Origin: Vannielia litorea
GTDB lineage: Bacteria; Pseudomonadota; Alphaproteobacteria; Rhodobacterales; Rhodobacteraceae
Direction of reading: 5' to 3'
Length of the DNA stretch: 64,000 bases
NCBI RefSeq assembly: GCF_900142295.1
Contig: NZ_FSRL01000001.1
Location: 496,001 to 560,000, forward strand
Shown here: piece after piece, positions 48,021 through 56,697 of the stretch
How positions within the stretch are numbered: position 1 is the stretch's first letter
Layout of the letters: the number at the start of each line of letters is the position of its first letter
The notes under the pieces: model-generated
The model's input: only the letters and a program-made list of their open reading frames with translations
What the model was told of the DNA's origin: nothing
Database searches by the model: none
Made by a program: the position numbers and the translations under genes

Positions 48021-49295
48021 TCAGCGCTCGGTGTCGAGGGCGCGGGCGGTGAGCAGGAGGGCGAGGATGGGGAGGTTTTTCAGCAGGGCGCCGTAGGGGT
48101 CGAGCCAGAGGTGAGGGGCGGCCATGGTGAGGCCTGCGGTGTAGCCGGTGACGAGGAGGATCTGTGCCCAGAAGGTGAGGCGCGGGCGCCAGTTGCGGAA
48201 GAGCGCTGCGGCCAGCGCGAGGTCGATCACGCCGAAGGCGCGGGCGGCGGTGGTGAGGGTCTGCTCGGAGAGGCCGGTGGCGGCGAGGTCGGGGAGGTAG
48301 CTCTGCGGCGGCGTCAGCAGGCCGAGGAGGCCGGAGACCAGCCAGAGCAGCACGAGCGTGAGGCGCAGGAGCGGGCGGAGCAGGTAGAGGCGGGCGTGCC
48401 AGAGATCGGCCGGGGTGGGCGGGCGCCGGGCGAGGAAGGCGGAGGCGCCGGGCAGCGGCGTGGCGGTGGGCGCGAGGACGCCGTGCTCGAGCTGGGCGAT
48501 GGCGGTGGTGGAGAAGGGGCCGGCGCGCATGGCGTCGCCGAGCCGGCCCATGAGCCGGGCGAGGGCCATCGGGACGGGCAGCGCGGGCACCGGCCGCAGC
48601 CCGAGGTGGGCGCGGGTGGCGGCGGTGAGTTGCTTCAGGGTCAGGGTGTCGGCGCCGCCGGTGGGGATGGCGCGGGGGCTGCCTGCCTCCCCGGTTGCGG
48701 CGAGCAGGCGCTGGGCGAGGTCCTCGGCGTGGCAGGGGTTGAACTGGTGCCGGCCGGAGCCGAGCACGGGCATGACGAAGGGAAAGGCCGAGAGGGCGCG
48801 CAGCACGGCGGAGCCGCCATAGGCGCCGTCGCCGAGCACGAGGCCGGCGCGCAGGATGGTGAGCCGGTGGTGGCCGGTCTCGGCGGCGAGCCGGGCGGTC
48901 AGCTCGCCGGTGCGGCGAGCCTCGGCGAAGGGGGTGTCGGCGTCGATGCCGGTGGCCGAGAGCAGGGTGAGGAAGCTGCCGTGGGGCAGGGCATCGTAGA
49001 GCGCGGCGGGGGCATGCTCGTGGACGGCGGCGAGGGCGGCGGGCGATCCGGTGAGCAGGCCCGCGCAGTTGATGACCCCGTCGGCGGTGCGGGCGAGGTC
49101 GCGCCAGGAGGAGGCGCTGTGCCACTTCTCGGCGGTGAGGTCGGCGGCGAAGGTCTCGAAGCCGAGCGCCTTCAGGGCCGAGGTGCGGCGGGCGATGCAG
49201 GTGACGCGGTGGCCCGCCGCGCGGGCGGCATAGGCGACGTGGCGGCCGATGAAGCCGTCGGCGCCCAGCAGGAGGATGTGCCTCTGGTCGGTCAC
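48021..49295 (-). CDS. NAD-dependent epimerase-like domain fused to DoxX-like membrane domain
   Basis: The 424-residue protein has an N-terminal Rossmann domain (LLLGADGFIGRHVAYAARAAG at 8-28) of the atypical SDR type up to about residue 285, then four hydrophobic helices (about 300-420) typical of DoxX/DUF4 oxidoreductase-associated membrane proteins. NAD(P)-binding SDR-DoxX fusions are known, but the reaction is not. The GTG at 49295 overlaps the LysE stop by four bases, so they form an operon. Confidence 0.82.
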   Translation of the reverse strand: MTDQRHILLLGADGFIGRHVAYAARAAGHRVTCIARRTSALKALGFETFAADLTAEKWHSASSWRDLARTADGVINCAGLLTGSPAALAAVHEHAPAALYDALPHGSFLTLLSATGIDADTPFAEARRTGELTARLAAETGHHRLTILRAGLVLGDGAYGGSAVLRALSAFPFVMPVLGSGRHQFNPCHAEDLAQRLLAATGEAGSPRAIPTGGADTLTLKQLTAATRAHLGLRPVPALPVPMALARLMGRLGDAMRAGPFSTTAIAQLEHGVLAPTATPLPGASAFLARRPPTPADLWHARLYLLRPLLRLTLVLLWLVSGLLGLLTPPQSYLPDLAATGLSEQTLTTAARAFGVIDLALAAALFRNWRPRLTFWAQILLVTGYTAGLTMAAPHLWLDPYGALLKNLPILALLLTARALDTER

Positions 49296-49912
49296 GCGCG
49301 GCGCAGCGTGGCGGTTGCGGCGGCCATGGCCAGCAGCGCGCCGCCGCCGGCGCGGGTGAGCCAGGTCAGCACGGCGGGGCGGCGGATGGTGGCGCGCAGG
49401 CGGTCGGCGGCCAGCGCGTAGGCCAGCGCGTTCAGCGCGGCGAGGGTGACGAAGGTGGCCGTCAGGATGGCGAACTGGGGCAGGAGCGGCGCGGCGGGCG
49501 TGACGAACTGCGGGACGAAGGCGATGAAGAAGGCGATCGACTTGGGGTTGAGCGCGGTGACGGTGGCGGCATGGCGGAAGATGGTGGCGGGCCGGGCCCG
49601 GGCGGCCTCGGGGCGGTCGAGCGTGGTGGCGGGGGTGCGGAGCAGCTTGAGGCCCATCCAGGCGAGGTAGGCCGCGCCGAGCCACTTGAGGAGCGTGAAG
49701 GCGGTGGCCGAGGCGGCCACCAGGGCGCCGAGCCCCGCGAGCGAGGCGGTCATGGCGAGGAGGTCGCCCAGGGCGACGCCGGTGGCGCAGGCCATCGCGG
49801 TGCGGCGGCCCTGGCTGAGCGCGTAGGAGAGCACCAGCAGCACGGTGGGCCCCGGGATCAGCAGCAGGGCGGTGGAGGCTGCGGCGAAGGCAAGCCAGAG
49901 GTCGAGGGGCAT
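49292..49912 (-). CDS. LysE/RhtB-family amino acid exporter
   Basis: The 206-residue protein has six helices and the family markers IPGPTVLLVLSYALSQGRR near the N-terminus and ALNPKSIAFFIAFVPQFV in the middle. RhtB-like exporters release amino acids such as homoserine, threonine or leucine. The substrate is unknown. It is the first gene of the LysE/SDR-DoxX pair. Confidence 0.9.
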   Translation of the reverse strand: MPLDLWLAFAAASTALLLIPGPTVLLVLSYALSQGRRTAMACATGVALGDLLAMTASLAGLGALVAASATAFTLLKWLGAAYLAWMGLKLLRTPATTLDRPEAARARPATIFRHAATVTALNPKSIAFFIAFVPQFVTPAAPLLPQFAILTATFVTLAALNALAYALAADRLRATIRRPAVLTWLTRAGGGALLAMAAATATLRRA

Positions 49913-50042
49913 GGGGCGGTCTCCTTTGCGGGGGAGGAAGCCACGGGGGCAGCCGAGGGTCAATGGGGCGCGGGGGCGAGGCGCCGCGCATGGGTTGCAC
50001 CCGCCCGGCGGGCGGGGTCTGATGGCGCCAGGAGGGCGGCTG

Positions 50043-50693
50043 ATGTTCGAGACGGTGGCGGCGGGGCTGGACTGGTTCGGCCTTTGCGTCTTTGCGGTGA
50101 CCGGCGCGCTGGTGGCCTCGCGCAAGGAGATGGACGTGGTGGGCTTTGTCCTGCTCGCGGTGGTCACCGGCGTGGGCGGCGGCACGCTGCGCGACCTCGT
50201 GCTGGGGCTTTCGCCGGTATTCTGGGTGGAGCGGCCGGAGGTGCTGCTGGTCTGCGCGGGCGTGGGCGCGCTGGTGTTCTTCGTGGCCCACATCCCGGCC
50301 TCGCGGTACCGGGTGCTGCTGTGGTTCGACGCGGTCGGGCTGGCGCTGTTTGCCGTGACCGGGGCGGAGCGGGCGCTGGATGCGGGCGCGGGCCCCTCGG
50401 TGGCGGTGGCCATGGGGGTTGCCACGGCCTCCTTCGGCGGCATCCTGCGGGACCTGCTGGGCGGCGAGGAGCCGGTGATCCTGCGGCGCGAGATCTACGT
50501 GACGGCGGCCTTTGCCGGTGCGCTGGTGCTGGCGCTGGCGGATGCGGCGGGGCTTGCCCGCGAGCCGGCGCTGGTGGCAGGCTTTGCCGTGGCGCTGGCG
50601 CTGCGGGCGGCGGGGCTCTGGTGGGGGCTCTCGCTGCCGCGCTACCGGGCGCGGCCCGGGCGGGAGGTTGCCGAGATCGAGAGGGACCGCTGA
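50043..50693 (+). CDS. TRIC-type/UPF0126 (YicG) membrane channel
   Basis: The 216-residue protein has seven helices and two copies of the family motif: GVGGGTLRDLVLGLSPVFW and ATASFGGILRDLLGGEEPVIL. These mark prokaryotic TRIC-like cation channels (YicG family). AGGAGGGCGGCTG gives a good ribosome-binding site before ATG 50043. It overlaps the next channel gene. Confidence 0.92.
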   Translation: MFETVAAGLDWFGLCVFAVTGALVASRKEMDVVGFVLLAVVTGVGGGTLRDLVLGLSPVFWVERPEVLLVCAGVGALVFFVAHIPASRYRVLLWFDAVGLALFAVTGAERALDAGAGPSVAVAMGVATASFGGILRDLLGGEEPVILRREIYVTAAFAGALVLALADAAGLAREPALVAGFAVALALRAAGLWWGLSLPRYRARPGREVAEIERDR

Positions 50694-51127
50694 TGCTGGG
50701 GCAACTGGCGCTGGGCTCGGCGATCATGGGCGCGACCACGGTGGTGGCGGCCCTGTCGCTCTGGGGGCTGGAGGCCTTCCTGGCCCGCATCCACCGCTGG
50801 GTGGTGCGCCCGCCGCAGGGGCCCAGGCTGGTGGCGGCGGTCACGGCGGTGATGATCTGGACGCTGGTGGTGATGACCGTCGCGGTCTGGATCTGGGCGC
50901 TGGCGCTCTGGGGCCTCGGTGTGTTCGTCACGCTGGAGGCGGCGGTTTACTTTGCGTTGGTGGCCTTCACCACCCTGGGCTTCGGCGACATCCTCCTGCC
51001 GCAGGAATGGCGGCTGCTGGGAGGGCTGGCGGCGGCGAACGGGCTGCTGGTGTTTGCCCTGCTGGCGGCGATGCTGGTGGAGACCCTGCGGCAGACGCGG
51101 CTGCGCCAGCGCGGCGACCGGCCCTAG
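50693..51127 (+). CDS. Two-helix ion channel (Ion_trans_2, K+ filter-like)
   Basis: The 144-residue protein has an N-terminal helix (about 7-30), a second pair around a pore loop (about 50-125), and the selectivity-filter-like TTLGFGD near residue 95, matching the TVGYGD pattern of K+ channels. It lacks a recognisable regulator domain. The ATG overlaps the TRIC-type stop (TGATG), so two channel-like proteins are co-translated. Confidence 0.87.
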   Translation: MLGQLALGSAIMGATTVVAALSLWGLEAFLARIHRWVVRPPQGPRLVAAVTAVMIWTLVVMTVAVWIWALALWGLGVFVTLEAAVYFALVAFTTLGFGDILLPQEWRLLGGLAAANGLLVFALLAAMLVETLRQTRLRQRGDRP

Positions 51128-51200
51128 GATGCGACCCGCCACGCGACGGGTTTTCGCTGCCCGCGCGGGGCGATAAGGTCGCGCCGCGACCGCCCCCCGT

Positions 51201-51285
<85 letters not shown>

Positions 51286-51305
51286 GGGGGGAGCGTGTTG
51301 CCCCC
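51286..51305 (+). terminator. Short hairpin after tRNA-Leu
   Basis: GGGGG (51286-51290) and CCCCC (51301-51305) surround a ten-base AGCG-containing loop directly after the CCA. It could end the tRNA transcript. No T tract follows. Confidence 0.35.
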
Positions 51306-51340
51306 GGCAAGCGGAGGCAGATGGCCCGCCGCCGCCCGGA

Positions 51341-52411
51341 TCAGTTGAAATCCATCGGCAGGTTGAACGACTGCGACCCGCCGCCGAGTTGGGCGGGCGC
51401 CCGGGGCATGCGCCCGGCGCTGCGGACGGCCTGGAGCGCGGCCTGGTCGAGGCGCGGGTTGCCCGAGGACCGCGCGAGGCCGAGGCCGGTGACCTGGCCG
51501 GAGGCGGCGACGGTGATGCGCAGCACAACCTGGCCGCGCCCGCCGGGCGACCGCTTGCGGCGCTCGACGCGCGAGCGGATCTGGGCGCCCCATTGGCCGA
51601 TCAGGCTTTGCTTCTGGCTCGCGGAGAGCTGACGGGCGCCGGTGGTTCGGGCGATGCCGGCCTGCGACGAGCCGCCGGTGCCTGCGGATTTGGCTCCGGC
51701 GCGGGCCTGCGAATTTTCCTGCGCGGGCCGGGCCTTGGTGGGCTCGGCGCTGCGCTGGGGTTGCGGCGTGGCGGGCGGCTGGGGCTCGGGGGCCTTGGCG
51801 ACGGGCGGCGGGGTGGGGCGCTCGGGCATCGCACGTGGCCTTATGCTGCGGCTCGGCGCGGTCTGGGGCGCGAGCGGCTCGGCGTTGGCGGTGTCGATCT
51901 CCGGCGGTTGCGGCGGCTCGGCCCGGGGCGGCGCGGGGTGGGGCGTGGCGCGCTGGGCCTCGGGCAGCGCGACGGGCACCGGCGCCTCGGGCGCGGCGGG
52001 AAGCTGCACCGGCGCCAGTGCGCTGGGCGGCACCTCGACGGCGGGGGGCACCGGGCTGGCTTGCAGCACCGGGGCGGTGTCGAGCGCGGGGGGCGCCTCG
52101 GCCGGTTCGGGCCGGACCGGTTGCGGCAGCGCGGCGGGGCGCAGCGCATCGGGCGTGCTCGTCAGCTCGGGCGGCGCCTCCGGCGCGGGCGGCTCGGGTG
52201 GGGCCTGCTCCGAAGGGTCGGACAGCTCGGGCGGGCGATCCCAGCTTTGGACCATCGCGGCGAGGGTGGCGTCGGCGGGGATGACGGAGGCGGCGCTCTC
52301 TCCGCCCTCGCCGCCCGTGGTGGTGCCGCCGTCGGAGGCGGGCAGGGCGAAGGCGATAGCGATGTGCAGGGCGGCGGCGAGGCCGACGAAGACGGGGAAG
52401 TCGTATCTCAT
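51341..52411 (-). CDS. tonB: TonB energy-transducing protein
   Basis: The 356-residue protein has one N-terminal membrane helix (about 5-23), a long Pro/Ala-rich periplasmic span (25-260) and a C-terminal TonB domain (about 270-356) with LIGQWGAQIRSRVERRKRSPG and GRMPRAPAQL. It carries the energy of the ExbBD motor to outer-membrane receptors. Its ATG overlaps the stop of the first ExbD gene by four bases. It ends the receptor-exbB-exbD-exbD-tonB run. Confidence 0.93.
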   Translation of the reverse strand: MRYDFPVFVGLAAALHIAIAFALPASDGGTTTGGEGGESAASVIPADATLAAMVQSWDRPPELSDPSEQAPPEPPAPEAPPELTSTPDALRPAALPQPVRPEPAEAPPALDTAPVLQASPVPPAVEVPPSALAPVQLPAAPEAPVPVALPEAQRATPHPAPPRAEPPQPPEIDTANAEPLAPQTAPSRSIRPRAMPERPTPPPVAKAPEPQPPATPQPQRSAEPTKARPAQENSQARAGAKSAGTGGSSQAGIARTTGARQLSASQKQSLIGQWGAQIRSRVERRKRSPGGRGQVVLRITVAASGQVTGLGLARSSGNPRLDQAALQAVRSAGRMPRAPAQLGGGSQSFNLPMDFN

Positions 52412-52788
52412 CGCGGCACCGCCACGAGCTCGACGCGGGGCAGGCCGGCGGCGGCGAGTTGCCCGAGCACGCGGGCGACGACGACGGCCTCGGCGGCGGC
52501 ATCGGCGCGGAGCTGGGCCGCCTCGCCGGCGACCGCGACGAAGCCGGCGAGCGCGGCCTCGCCTCGGGCCGCGCCGAAGGCCAGGGTGCCGTCGGGCCCG
52601 ATGTAGAGCACCGCCTCGCGGCGCCGGGCCTCCTCGCCCGTGGCCTGCGGCGGCGCGACCTCGATCGGCTCGGGCGGGGCGAGGCTGGAGGTCATCAGGA
52701 AGAAGATCAGCAGCAGGAAGACCACGTTGATCATCGGCAGCACCGACTCGGTGGCGCTGCGGCGGGGCGGATCGGAGAACTCCATCAT
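52408..52788 (-). CDS. exbD: ExbD-like protein with Asn in place of the conserved Asp
   Basis: The 126-residue protein has the ExbD layout: a short cytoplasmic N-terminus, one helix (about 17-38) and a periplasmic domain. At the invariant proton-relay Asp of the helix it has Asn21, in LPMINVVFLLLIFF (codon AAC, clear in the sequence). The neighbouring ExbD has Asp20 in LTPLIDVVFLLLVFF. A protein without the Asp could be structural or regulatory. It overlaps tonB and the second exbD by four bases each. Confidence 0.88.
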   Translation of the reverse strand: MMEFSDPPRRSATESVLPMINVVFLLLIFFLMTSSLAPPEPIEVAPPQATGEEARRREAVLYIGPDGTLAFGAARGEAALAGFVAVAGEAAQLRADAAAEAVVVARVLGQLAAAGLPRVELVAVPR

Positions 52789-53171
52789 TCGACCAGCACC
52801 AGGGCGGTGAACCCCGCTGCCCGCAGGGTCTCGGCCAGGGTCACCACACGTTGCAGGCTGGCGCCCTCGCGGCCGCGCAGGATGATGGTGTCGCCCGGGG
52901 ATTCGGTCAGCTGCGCCAGCGCGGTGGCCAGCACCTGCTCGTCGGTTTCCACCCCGTTCAGGCGGGTGCCCTGGGGGGTGATGTCGACCAGCCGGGGCGG
53001 GCCGGAATAGGCCGCCGCACCGCCGCCGCTGCCCGCCAGCGGCAGGGGCAGCATGACCTCGGTGCCGAAGCGCGAGGCCAGCATGAAGAAGACCAGCAGC
53101 AGGAAGACCACGTCGATCAGCGGCGTGAGGCTTGGCCTGCGGGCCTTGCGGGGCGGCTCGAAGAGGGTCAC
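52785..53171 (-). CDS. exbD: ExbD, biopolymer transport protein
   Basis: The 128-residue protein has a basic N-terminus, one helix (about 18-36) with the catalytic Asp20 (LIDVVF), and a periplasmic domain with LTESPGDTIILRGREGAS. With ExbB it forms the proton-driven motor that energises TonB. The GTG start overlaps the ExbB stop. Its conserved Asp makes it the active one of the pair. Confidence 0.94.
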   Translation of the reverse strand: MTLFEPPRKARRPSLTPLIDVVFLLLVFFMLASRFGTEVMLPLPLAGSGGGAAAYSGPPRLVDITPQGTRLNGVETDEQVLATALAQLTESPGDTIILRGREGASLQRVVTLAETLRAAGFTALVLVE

Positions 53172-54136
53172 TCGGCGGCTCGCGCCATGGCGGGGGCGGC
53201 CCTGGGCGGCGGGGTGTCGGCGATGAAGATGCGGGCGGCGATGTCTTCCATGTCGGCGCGGATGGAATCGCGCACGCTCTCGAACCAGGTCAGCGCGGCG
53301 GAGGCGGGGATCGCCACGGCCATGCCTGCGGCGGTGGTCAGCAGCGCCTCCCAGATGCCGCCCGCGAGCAGCGAGGGATCGGCGCGGCTGCCGGCGGTTT
53401 GCAGGGTCTGGAAGGCCTCGATCATGCCCAGCACGGTGCCGAGCAGGCCCAGCAGCGGCGCGATGGTGGCGATCAGCTCGAGCGCGCGCAGCCCGGTGGA
53501 GAGCTCGCCCAGCCGGCGGCGGGCGGCGCGGGTGACCTCCTCGCGGGCGGCGGGCTCGTCGAGCGCCAGGCGGGCCTCGATGGCAGCGCGGGTGAGGCGG
53601 CTGCGGGTGCCCTTGCGGCCTTCGAGCAGGGCGAGGGCGGCGGGGGCGTCGCCCGCAGCCCAGGCCTCGACGGCGCGGAAGGCCGCCCCGCGCGACCAGG
53701 CCCCGGCGAGGAAGAAGCGCCAGGTTTTCCAGAGGATCAGGGCGAGGGTGAGCACAGCCAGCGCGGTGATGGCCCAGATCGCCGGGCCGCCGTCGACGAG
53801 AAAGCGGGTGGCCCGGTCGAGCGGGGCGGCGGGGGTGGTCTCTGGTGCGGAGGCGGGGGCAGGTTGGGCCGCTGCCGGATCGTCGGGCGCGGGGGTGGTG
53901 TCGGGGGCGGCGGGCGCATCGGATGCCGCCGGGGCGGAGGGCGCGGGGGCCGTATCGGGTGCGGCGGGCGAGGTGTCGGCGGGGAGGACGGGGGCCTCGG
54001 GCGCCGGGGTCTCGGTGACAACCTCGGGGGCTGCGTCGGGCGCGGCGGTCTGCTGCGCGGCCGCGGGCAGGGCGCAAAGGCACAGCAGGGTAAGGGTGGC
54101 GGCCTTGAGGTGCGAGCTGGCGGGGCGGATCTGCAT
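53168..54136 (-). CDS. exbB: ExbB/MotA-TolQ-ExbB family proton channel with long Pro-rich N-terminus
   Basis: The 322-residue protein is longer than E. coli ExbB (244). The extra part is a signal peptide (1-28, AAAQ) and an Ala/Pro-rich region (about 29-110). The core has three helices, the cytoplasmic domain and the conserved LIATIAPLLGLLGTVLGMIEAF segment with AAGMAVAIPA. It forms the stator with ExbD. It starts 62 bases after the receptor stop. Confidence 0.9.
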   Translation of the reverse strand: MQIRPASSHLKAATLTLLCLCALPAAAQQTAAPDAAPEVVTETPAPEAPVLPADTSPAAPDTAPAPSAPAASDAPAAPDTTPAPDDPAAAQPAPASAPETTPAAPLDRATRFLVDGGPAIWAITALAVLTLALILWKTWRFFLAGAWSRGAAFRAVEAWAAGDAPAALALLEGRKGTRSRLTRAAIEARLALDEPAAREEVTRAARRRLGELSTGLRALELIATIAPLLGLLGTVLGMIEAFQTLQTAGSRADPSLLAGGIWEALLTTAAGMAVAIPASAALTWFESVRDSIRADMEDIAARIFIADTPPPRAAPAMARAAE

Positions 54137-54198
54137 CGGGCGGACTCCTTGGGTCGGGTCGGGAGGCGCCGCCGGTGCGCCTCCCGCATGGTTGCCTA

Positions 54199-56133
54199 TC
54201 AGAACTTCATGTTCGCCGAAATCAGGAAGGTCCGGCCAGGTTCGGTGATGGGTTCGACAGCCGAGAAGCCGACGCCGTCGTTGCCGCGCCCGGAATAGGT
54301 GGTGTCGAACACGTTCTTCACGTCGAGCCGGAGGGTCAGGGCATCGTAGGCGGGCGGGGTCCAGGTGGTCCAGAGGTTGACCACCTCGTAGCTCTCCAGC
54401 GGATTGTAGCCTGCGGGCACGTCATCGACCTCGAGCGCGATCTCGGCGGTGCCGCCGACGGTCCACTGGTCGTTGAGGTCATAGGCGCCGGACAGGCCGA
54501 TGATGTGGCCCACCGGGCGGCCGATGTAATAGGCCGTGGTGCCCACCGGTCCGTCATCGACGGAGACATCGGCATAGGTCCAGTTGCCCTCGATGTAGCC
54601 GCGCGCACCGGTGTAGCGCAGTTTGGCGTCGAAACCCTCGGAGGTGATGTCGTATGCCGCCGCTACACCCGTGGTGGTGAAGGGATCGTCGGCGTCCTTG
54701 ATCTCGGTGTGGAAGAGCGCGAAACCCGCCTGCCAAGGGCCCTGCTCGTAGCGCAGGCCGATGCGGTAGTTGGTCGACCGCGAGGTGATCTGGTCGCCGT
54801 AGACCGGCGCAGAGTTCAGGCCGATCAGCGCGGCCTCGTTGAGCTCGTAGCCGCCCCAGACGGAGGCCGCGCCGAGGTTGAGCGTCAGCCGGTCGGTCAG
54901 CACGACGTCTGCCGCGGCGTTGACGCTGACGCCGGAGGACGACCACTCCTGCCCGCTGTTGCCCGTGTAGGTCTGGCTGTCGAGCCGCAGGCCGTAGGAG
55001 AGCGAGACGCGGGGGCTCACGTCCTGCCGCATCTGGGCGTAGAGGCCGATATTGGAAAGCTCCTCCTCGCCGGCGGTGGCGGAGGTGCCGGTGTTGGTTG
55101 CGGTCTCGTGGAAGAAGTCGATGCCCGCGGTCAGCACGCCGGAGCCGAGCGCAAACCTGTTTTCGGCCTTGCCCGAGAGGCTGCGGTTGCGGCCCTGGGC
55201 GCTTTCGGCGTCGAGCAGTTGCTCGTTCCAGGCCAGCTGGATCGTGGGTGCCCAGAGGCCCTGCGGATTCTCGTCGGTGTAGGTGAAGCTGTAGCTGGTG
55301 CGCTCGGTGATCGCCCGGAGATAGGTCGTGGGGCGGGTCGGGCTGTTGAGGTAGTCGAAGTCGGGGCGGGGGAAGCCGCCCTGGAAGGCGCGCAGGCCCT
55401 GGTCGGAGATCTGCTCTGCCGAGAACTCGAAGCGTTTTCCGCTGTCGGTGGTGTAGGCCACCTTGGCGAACACGTCCTCGAGGTCGGGCTCGGTGCCGCC
55501 GACCACGGTGCCCTCGCCGTTCTCGTAGTCATCCCCGGTCTGGCGGGAGTAGGCCAGCAGGTACTCGAAGCCGCCCTGGGCGCCGTAGATTGCGGCCGAG
55601 CGGCGGAAGGTGCCGCCGTTGGAGCCGAAGGTGAGGCCGGTGAAGCCGCCGACGGTGGCGCCGGGCTCCAGCAGGTCGCGGGCGTCCTTGGTCTCGTAGG
55701 CGATGATGCCCGCGAGCGCGCCGGGGCCTGCATCGGCCGGGGCGAGGCCGGAGCTGACGTTCACGCTTTTCAGCAGGAACGGGTCGAGCGGCACGTTGCC
55801 GGTGTGGTGGAAGGCGCCCTTGTTCTGGCGGGCTCCGTCGATGGTGACGGCGAGGTTGCTCTCCTCGAGCCCGTGGACCAGCACCTTCTGGGCGATCACC
55901 GAGCCGCCGGAGGCGAGAATCTCGGACTGGCCGGCGAAGAGCTCGTCGGTGCTGGCGGCGTTGCGCTCCTCGATCTCCTGCGCGGAGATCTCGACGTTGC
56001 CGAGGCTGTCTTGCGCGGCATCTGATTCGACCCGGATGGCTTCGAGGTCGATGACCTCCTGCGCGGCCGCGCTGCCTGCGATCAGCACGGCGGTGGAGGC
56101 GAGCAGGATGGTTCGTAGTTTGTTGGTCTTCAC
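54199..56133 (-). CDS. TonB-dependent outer-membrane receptor (iron/haem or siderophore uptake)
   Basis: The 644-residue protein has a signal peptide (1-24), a TonB-box-like EVIDLEAIRVES, a plug domain (about 40-150, with VLVHGLEESNLAVTIDGARQ) and a 22-strand barrel ending GRTFLISANMKF with the terminal Phe. The plug sequence resembles haem/haemoglobin receptors, but the neighbouring ABC transporter is of the ferric-siderophore class, so the ligand is open. The GTG at 56133 has GGGGAC six bases upstream. A shared motif upstream (56238-56262) suggests iron control. Confidence 0.9.
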   Translation of the reverse strand: MKTNKLRTILLASTAVLIAGSAAAQEVIDLEAIRVESDAAQDSLGNVEISAQEIEERNAASTDELFAGQSEILASGGSVIAQKVLVHGLEESNLAVTIDGARQNKGAFHHTGNVPLDPFLLKSVNVSSGLAPADAGPGALAGIIAYETKDARDLLEPGATVGGFTGLTFGSNGGTFRRSAAIYGAQGGFEYLLAYSRQTGDDYENGEGTVVGGTEPDLEDVFAKVAYTTDSGKRFEFSAEQISDQGLRAFQGGFPRPDFDYLNSPTRPTTYLRAITERTSYSFTYTDENPQGLWAPTIQLAWNEQLLDAESAQGRNRSLSGKAENRFALGSGVLTAGIDFFHETATNTGTSATAGEEELSNIGLYAQMRQDVSPRVSLSYGLRLDSQTYTGNSGQEWSSSGVSVNAAADVVLTDRLTLNLGAASVWGGYELNEAALIGLNSAPVYGDQITSRSTNYRIGLRYEQGPWQAGFALFHTEIKDADDPFTTTGVAAAYDITSEGFDAKLRYTGARGYIEGNWTYADVSVDDGPVGTTAYYIGRPVGHIIGLSGAYDLNDQWTVGGTAEIALEVDDVPAGYNPLESYEVVNLWTTWTPPAYDALTLRLDVKNVFDTTYSGRGNDGVGFSAVEPITEPGRTFLISANMKF

Positions 56134-56237
56134 GTCATGTCCCCATGTTCTGGTGTTTTGCCGACTGGCTTGCACCGGGGCGCCTTCTTGCGGGCCGCAC
56201 GGGGGACTGGCGTGTCGTATGCGGGGGTCGATTGCGA

Positions 56238-56262
56238 TAACCGACTAAAAGAGTCAAGCTTG
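56238..56262. promoter_or_regulatory. Candidate iron-regulatory site upstream of the receptor
   Basis: GACT-AAAAG-AGTC (56243-56255) is an inverted repeat. On the minus strand the region reads TTGACTCTTTTAGTCGGTT. The core TCTTTTAGTCGG is almost the same as TCTTTTGTCGG in the intergenic region before the divergent ABC operon. It could be an iron-responsive operator of the Rhodobacterales type; the regulator is unknown. Confidence 0.45.
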
Positions 56263-56292
56263 GCCGGACGCATCCGTCCGGACCTGTGCCCG

Positions 56293-56601
56293 TCAGGTGG
56301 CGGTGGCCAGCCCTTCCCAGTCCATCGTCTCGAAGTTCTCGCGGAAGGCGAAGCGGACGAGGTGGTTGTCGATCACAGCGCGGGCGCGGGTCAGGCCTTC
56401 CTCGTCGGGGGCGGTGATCTCGATCACCAGTTCTTCCGGCTCGGCCCTCATCGTCGCGGGGCCGGGAGGCAGCGCGGCCTCTGCGGAGGTGGCGTCGTAG
56501 CGGACGTCGATCTTGTGGGCGAAGTGCTTGCACAGCTGTTGCATGTACTTGCTGGCCGAACGGGTGGCAAAACGGCCGGTGTCGTGGAGTTGCTCTTGCA
56601 T
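56293..56601 (-). CDS. DUF2218 protein
   Basis: The 102-residue protein has the DUF2218 pattern: KYMQQLCKHFAHKIDVRYD in the first half and a central LVIEITAPDEEGLTRARAVIDNHLVRFAFRE, alternating hydrophobic strands. DUF2218 genes commonly lie by siderophore receptors. It may bind a metal or haem, but no function is known. It lies between the receptor and the divergent ABC operon. Confidence 0.85.
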   Translation of the reverse strand: MQEQLHDTGRFATRSASKYMQQLCKHFAHKIDVRYDATSAEAALPPGPATMRAEPEELVIEITAPDEEGLTRARAVIDNHLVRFAFRENFETMDWEGLATAT

Positions 56602-56612
56602 CTGACGGATCT

Positions 56613-56640
56613 CTGAGTTCTTTTGTCGGAAATATCCTGA
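56613..56640. promoter_or_regulatory. Second copy of the candidate iron-regulatory motif
   Basis: Sequence TCTTTTGTCGG with GAAATATCC after it (within 56618-56640) lies between the DUF2218 start and the FatB-like gene. It matches the core of the 56238-56262 site with one base missing. It is close to the promoters of both divergent genes. Confidence 0.4.
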
Positions 56641-56697
56641 GTGAATGAATCGGGATTGTCCAGACACCCTGACCCACGAGAACGAGAGGCCCTCGCC

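Noticed and set aside
54199-56133. Naming the receptor as a haem receptor
   Set aside because: Plug features suggest it, but no haem lyase, HmuS or haem ABC genes are present and the neighbouring ABC is of the siderophore class.
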